In this document: piece after piece, positions 5,944-7,832 of the stretch
Layout of the letters: each line of letters starts with the position of its first letter
Numbering within the stretch: position 1 is the first letter of the stretch
Origin: an uncultured Christensenellaceae bacterium
Lineage (GTDB): Bacteria > Bacillota > Clostridia > Christensenellales > Borkfalkiaceae
NCBI GenBank assembly: GCA_910586985.1
Contig: CAJUKK010000022.1
Span: 1-7,832, forward strand
DNA: 7,832 bases
Direction of reading: 5' to 3'
Translations under genes and position numbers: made by a program
Notes under the pieces: model-generated
Databases searched by the model: none
What the model was told of the DNA's origin: nothing
Seen by the model: only the letters and a program-made list of their open reading frames with translations

Positions 5944-6453
5944 TCAAACATTTATTTGACAATTGCGCATTGTTTTCAGCGCCGCAAGATGATTTTCCTC
6001 ATTCGTTCCCGCACAAGCGGAGGGCAATACAACAATTTTCGCCTCAGGACAATATGATTTTAATAATAACGCATTGGATACAACGCAAATATCCGTACAT
6101 ACGCCGCAAAAAGTAATCGTTTCGAATTGACCTGCCTTGGCATATTCTGCAAGTCCGACGCTTCCAAACGTTGACTTTTCGAAAATTCGCGCCCCACGCA
6201 AAAAGACCTCGGGCAAAATATCCCAACCGTACGTACCGCGGATACAATGTGCTATCGGCAAATATTTTCCTTCCTGCGTCGAAAGATAATTCGTCTCGTG
6301 GGTATCCTTTGTAAAAACGACTTCTGCGCACCGCCCCCGCGCTGCTTTAACCGCACTGATCACATACGGCACGATTTGCCTTGCATGGGGAGAACCCAAT
6401 GCGCCGTCGATAAAGTCGTATTGCATATCCACGACGACAAAAAGTTCTTTCAC
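5944..6453 (-). CDS. Nicotinamidase-like cysteine hydrolase (isochorismatase family)
   Basis: A 169-residue cytoplasmic enzyme of the isochorismatase-like hydrolase family, most like nicotinamidase (nicotinamide to nicotinate plus ammonia). The catalytic triad is visible: Asp9 in VVVDMQ, Lys93 in EKSTFGS and Cys123 in GVCTDICV. DTHETNYL (50-57) and LPIAHC (65-70) correspond to the metal-site region of nicotinamidases (Asp50, His52, His69). The start taken is GTG at 6453-6451: its reading frame begins KELFVVVDMQ as expected, and it overlaps the TGA of the upstream esterase in a GTGA arrangement, with GGAGAAG just upstream inside that gene. The in-frame ATG at 6504 would add 17 atypical residues encoded within the esterase gene. 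It is last in an operon with an esterase and inorganic pyrophosphatase. The family is certain; the nicotinamide substrate is likely but not proven, since these enzymes vary in substrate. Confidence 0.88.
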   Translation of the reverse strand: MKELFVVVDMQYDFIDGALGSPHARQIVPYVISAVKAARGRCAEVVFTKDTHETNYLSTQEGKYLPIAHCIRGTYGWDILPEVFLRGARIFEKSTFGSVGLAEYAKAGQFETITFCGVCTDICVVSNALLLKSYCPEAKIVVLPSACAGTNEENHLAALKTMRNCQINV

Positions 6454-7058
6454 TTTAAATACTTCTCCAATTTTAAAATAATTCTGTCGGCAATATAACG
6501 ACATCCGCGATGCGTAGGATGAACGCCGTCCTCCGTAAACTGATTTGCCCTCGTATCCCGCGCAAGTCCCGTAAAGATTTCGTCCATAGGTATAAACTCA
6601 TCCGCTTCCTCGTCCGCAATCTCGCGTATTATCTTATTGAACACGTTCAAGTACGGACGAAACCGAGCCTTATCACCCATATTCAGCACATACGGTTGTA
6701 CGATAAAGAGCTTTGCACCCGTACATTTGATTGCCGTAACAATCTGTTCGTAATTCTCGCGAAATTGCTCGGGCGTCACGGTCGTCCCGTCGATAAAGCG
6801 CCACCACACGTCGTTTATCCCGATTTGCAACACGACAAAATCGGGATTCTCCGCAATCACGTCCTCATTGAGTCGCTCCAAAAGATGCGCCGTCCGATTA
6901 CCGCCCACGCCCCGATTGATAAATTTAAACTCTCTGTCGGGATAGAGCAAGCGCAATTTCCCCGCCAAAATTCTGACATAGCCGTAGCCGAGATCTTCAG
7001 GATTCTGCAAACAACGTCCGCCTTCGGTGATAGAATCACCAAAAAAAAGTATTTTCAT
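6450..7058 (-). CDS. SGNH/GDSL-family esterase
   Basis: A 202-residue hydrolase of the SGNH fold, acting on ester groups such as acetyl groups on sugars or acyl esters. All four blocks are visible: GDSIT (7-11, Ser9 nucleophile); the glycine block RGVGGNRT (49-56); GIND (80-83, Asn82); and DGVHPTHRG (177-185) with Asp177 and His180. The length is normal for the short intracellular type. There is no signal peptide, so it is presumably cytoplasmic. The ATG at 7058 is preceded by the purine run AAGGGGGGAGGGA, a strong though closely placed ribosome binding site. It follows the pyrophosphatase stop by 23 bases and its own stop overlaps the GTG of the next gene by 4 bases, indicating one operon and probably translational coupling downstream. 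The true substrate cannot be read from the sequence. Confidence 0.92.
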   Translation of the reverse strand: MKILFFGDSITEGGRCLQNPEDLGYGYVRILAGKLRLLYPDREFKFINRGVGGNRTAHLLERLNEDVIAENPDFVVLQIGINDVWWRFIDGTTVTPEQFRENYEQIVTAIKCTGAKLFIVQPYVLNMGDKARFRPYLNVFNKIIREIADEEADEFIPMDEIFTGLARDTRANQFTEDGVHPTHRGCRYIADRIILKLEKYLK

Positions 7059-7081
7059 TCCCTCCCCCCTTAATTATCACA

Positions 7082-7609
7082 TTAACCAAACTGTTTTTGA
7101 TATGCGGCGATACATTTTGCAATGATTTCAACCGCCTCGTCCCGATGTGCAATCTCCTTTACCGTTGTTTTTTTATGTTCCAATGATTTGTACACCTCGA
7201 AAAAGTGCATCATTTCGTCAAAAATATGTTTGGGCAATTCGTGAATATCGTAATAATCGTTATAAGTCGGATCTTTAAACGGAATTGCGATAATCTTTTC
7301 ATCTAACGCCCCTCCGTCAATCATCTTGATAACGCCGATAGGATAACAATTGATCAACGTCATGGGATAAATGACTTCGTTGCAGAGCACAAGCACGTCC
7401 AAGGGATCACCGTCGTCGGCAAGCGTGCGCGGAATAAAACCGTAATTGGCAGGATATACGGTAGACGTATATAAAACGCGATCGAGTTTTATTAGTCCCG
7501 TTTCCTTATCGAGTTCGTACTTTGCCTTACAACCCTTTGGAATTTCAATAAGAGCCTCAAAAGAAGAAGGTTTGATCCGTTGCTTGTCGATATCGTGCCA
7601 AATATTCAT
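7082..7609 (-). CDS. ppa: Inorganic pyrophosphatase, family I
   Basis: A 175-residue soluble Mg-dependent enzyme that splits pyrophosphate into two phosphates, pulling biosynthetic reactions forward. The whole active-site set of family I can be followed (E. coli equivalents within one or two positions): Glu22 in EIPKG, Lys30 and Glu32 in AKYELD, Arg44, Tyr52 and Tyr56 in TVYPANYGFIP, Asp66, Asp68 and Asp71 in DDGDPLDVLVL, Asp98, Asp103 and Lys105 in the DGGALDEK segment, and Tyr140-Lys141 in FFEVYKSLE. The length matches the bacterial hexameric enzymes. The start at 7609 gives the usual N-terminus (MNIWHDI) and has GGAG (7619-7616) 6 bases upstream; the open frame further back to 7669 crosses the promoter at 7638-7666 and is rejected. 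It is first in an operon with an SGNH esterase and a nicotinamidase-like hydrolase, and divergent from tRNA-Ser. Confidence 0.96.
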   Translation of the reverse strand: MNIWHDIDKQRIKPSSFEALIEIPKGCKAKYELDKETGLIKLDRVLYTSTVYPANYGFIPRTLADDGDPLDVLVLCNEVIYPMTLINCYPIGVIKMIDGGALDEKIIAIPFKDPTYNDYYDIHELPKHIFDEMMHFFEVYKSLEHKKTTVKEIAHRDEAVEIIAKCIAAYQKQFG

Positions 7610-7637
7610 ATTTTGCTCCGAAATTACTATTTTTTTT

Positions 7638-7666
7638 ATTTTACCACACTTTTTAACGTATCGCAA
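7638..7666 (-). promoter_or_regulatory. Promoter of the pyrophosphatase operon
   Basis: Minus-strand -35 TTGCGA (7666-7661), 17-base spacer, -10 TAAAAT (7643-7638). The expected start near 7631 leaves a leader of about 22 bases with GGAG at 7619-7616. Confidence 0.65.
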
Positions 7667-7718
7667 CACGTAAAAGAAAAATTATGAGAAAATTTTTGCA
7701 TTTTATAGAAATTTTACT

Positions 7719-7747
7719 TTGACAAGCGAATGAATTTATGGTATATT
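7719..7747 (+). promoter_or_regulatory. Promoter of the tRNA-Ser gene
   Basis: Consensus -35 TTGACA (7719-7724), 17-base spacer, -10 TATATT (7742-7747). Transcription should begin near 7754, about 36 bases before the mature tRNA 5' end. The leader can form a short stem (TCGGG 7760-7764 with CCCGA 7778-7782) that would be removed on RNase P cleavage. Confidence 0.75.
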
Positions 7748-7789
7748 TGTAAGGTAAATTCGGGCAACAAACTCAAACCCGATACATTT

Positions 7790-7832
7790 GCAGAAGTACC
7801 CAAGTGGCTCAAGGGGCTCCCCTGCTAAGGGA
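7790..7832 (+). tRNA. tRNA-Ser(GCT), 5' part, cut by the window edge
   Basis: The first 43 bases of a serine tRNA reading AGC/AGU codons. Acceptor 5' strand GCAGAAG (7790-7796), TA at positions 8-9, a D arm with CCC (7799-7801) pairing to GGG (7813-7815), anticodon 5' stem CTCCC (7817-7821), loop CTGCTAA (7822-7828) with anticodon GCT at 7824-7826, and GGGA beginning the 3' stem. The variable arm, T arm and acceptor 3' strand lie beyond the window, so the long variable arm expected for serine cannot be confirmed here. It is probably the first of one or more tRNA genes. Confidence 0.88.

Noticed and set aside
6510..7073. Plus-strand open frame (187 codons) opposite the SGNH esterase
   Set aside because: Antisense shadow; the sense frame has all SGNH blocks.

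Overview
The window looks like a chromosomal housekeeping segment of a Clostridia-type member of the Bacillota. The basis is strong AGGAGG-type ribosome binding sites before several genes, TTGACA/TATAAT-type promoters, moderate GC with A/T-rich spacers, a SecB-like protein of the divergent Gram-positive kind, a Cys-anchored SH3-NlpC/P60 lipoprotein, and a PHP-type histidinol-phosphatase-like protein. The taxon is inferred; no rRNA or other phylogenetic marker gene is present. There is no transposase, integrase, phage gene, CRISPR array or toxin-antitoxin pair, and no gap above 200 bases without a gene.

Layout. At 1-72 (minus) is the first 24 codons of an unrecognised gene with a near-consensus promoter at 115-143. 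A hairpin terminator at 144-183 closes a two-gene minus-strand unit: a MATE-family exporter (868-2283) followed by a CmpB/PF06541-type membrane protein (258-827). Divergent from it, with its own promoter and a two-way terminator, is a single secB-like gene (2478-2927). Next comes an alpha/beta hydrolase of the monoacylglycerol-lipase type on the minus strand (3005-3907). It is divergent from a cell-wall NlpC/P60 lipoprotein (4078-4953). Thirty-nine bases further on is a PHP-family phosphoesterase (4993-5823), which by promoter position is probably read from a leaderless mRNA. A second two-way terminator (5907-5937) separates it from a minus-strand operon: inorganic pyrophosphatase (7082-7609), SGNH/GDSL esterase (6450-7058) and nicotinamidase-like cysteine hydrolase (5944-6453), the last two overlapping by 4 bases. 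A divergent promoter at 7719-7747 drives a tRNA-Ser(GCT) that runs off the right edge.

How they fit together. Three genes act at the envelope or in export (MATE, CmpB-like, NlpC/P60 lipoprotein), and SecB may serve protein export. The pyrophosphatase operon could serve NAD salvage if the cysteine hydrolase is a true nicotinamidase. I see no clear undescribed multi-gene system. The points most worth a second look are the probable leaderless PHP gene with a palindrome over its -35, the stand-alone SecB-like gene, and the pyrophosphatase-esterase-cysteine hydrolase operon.
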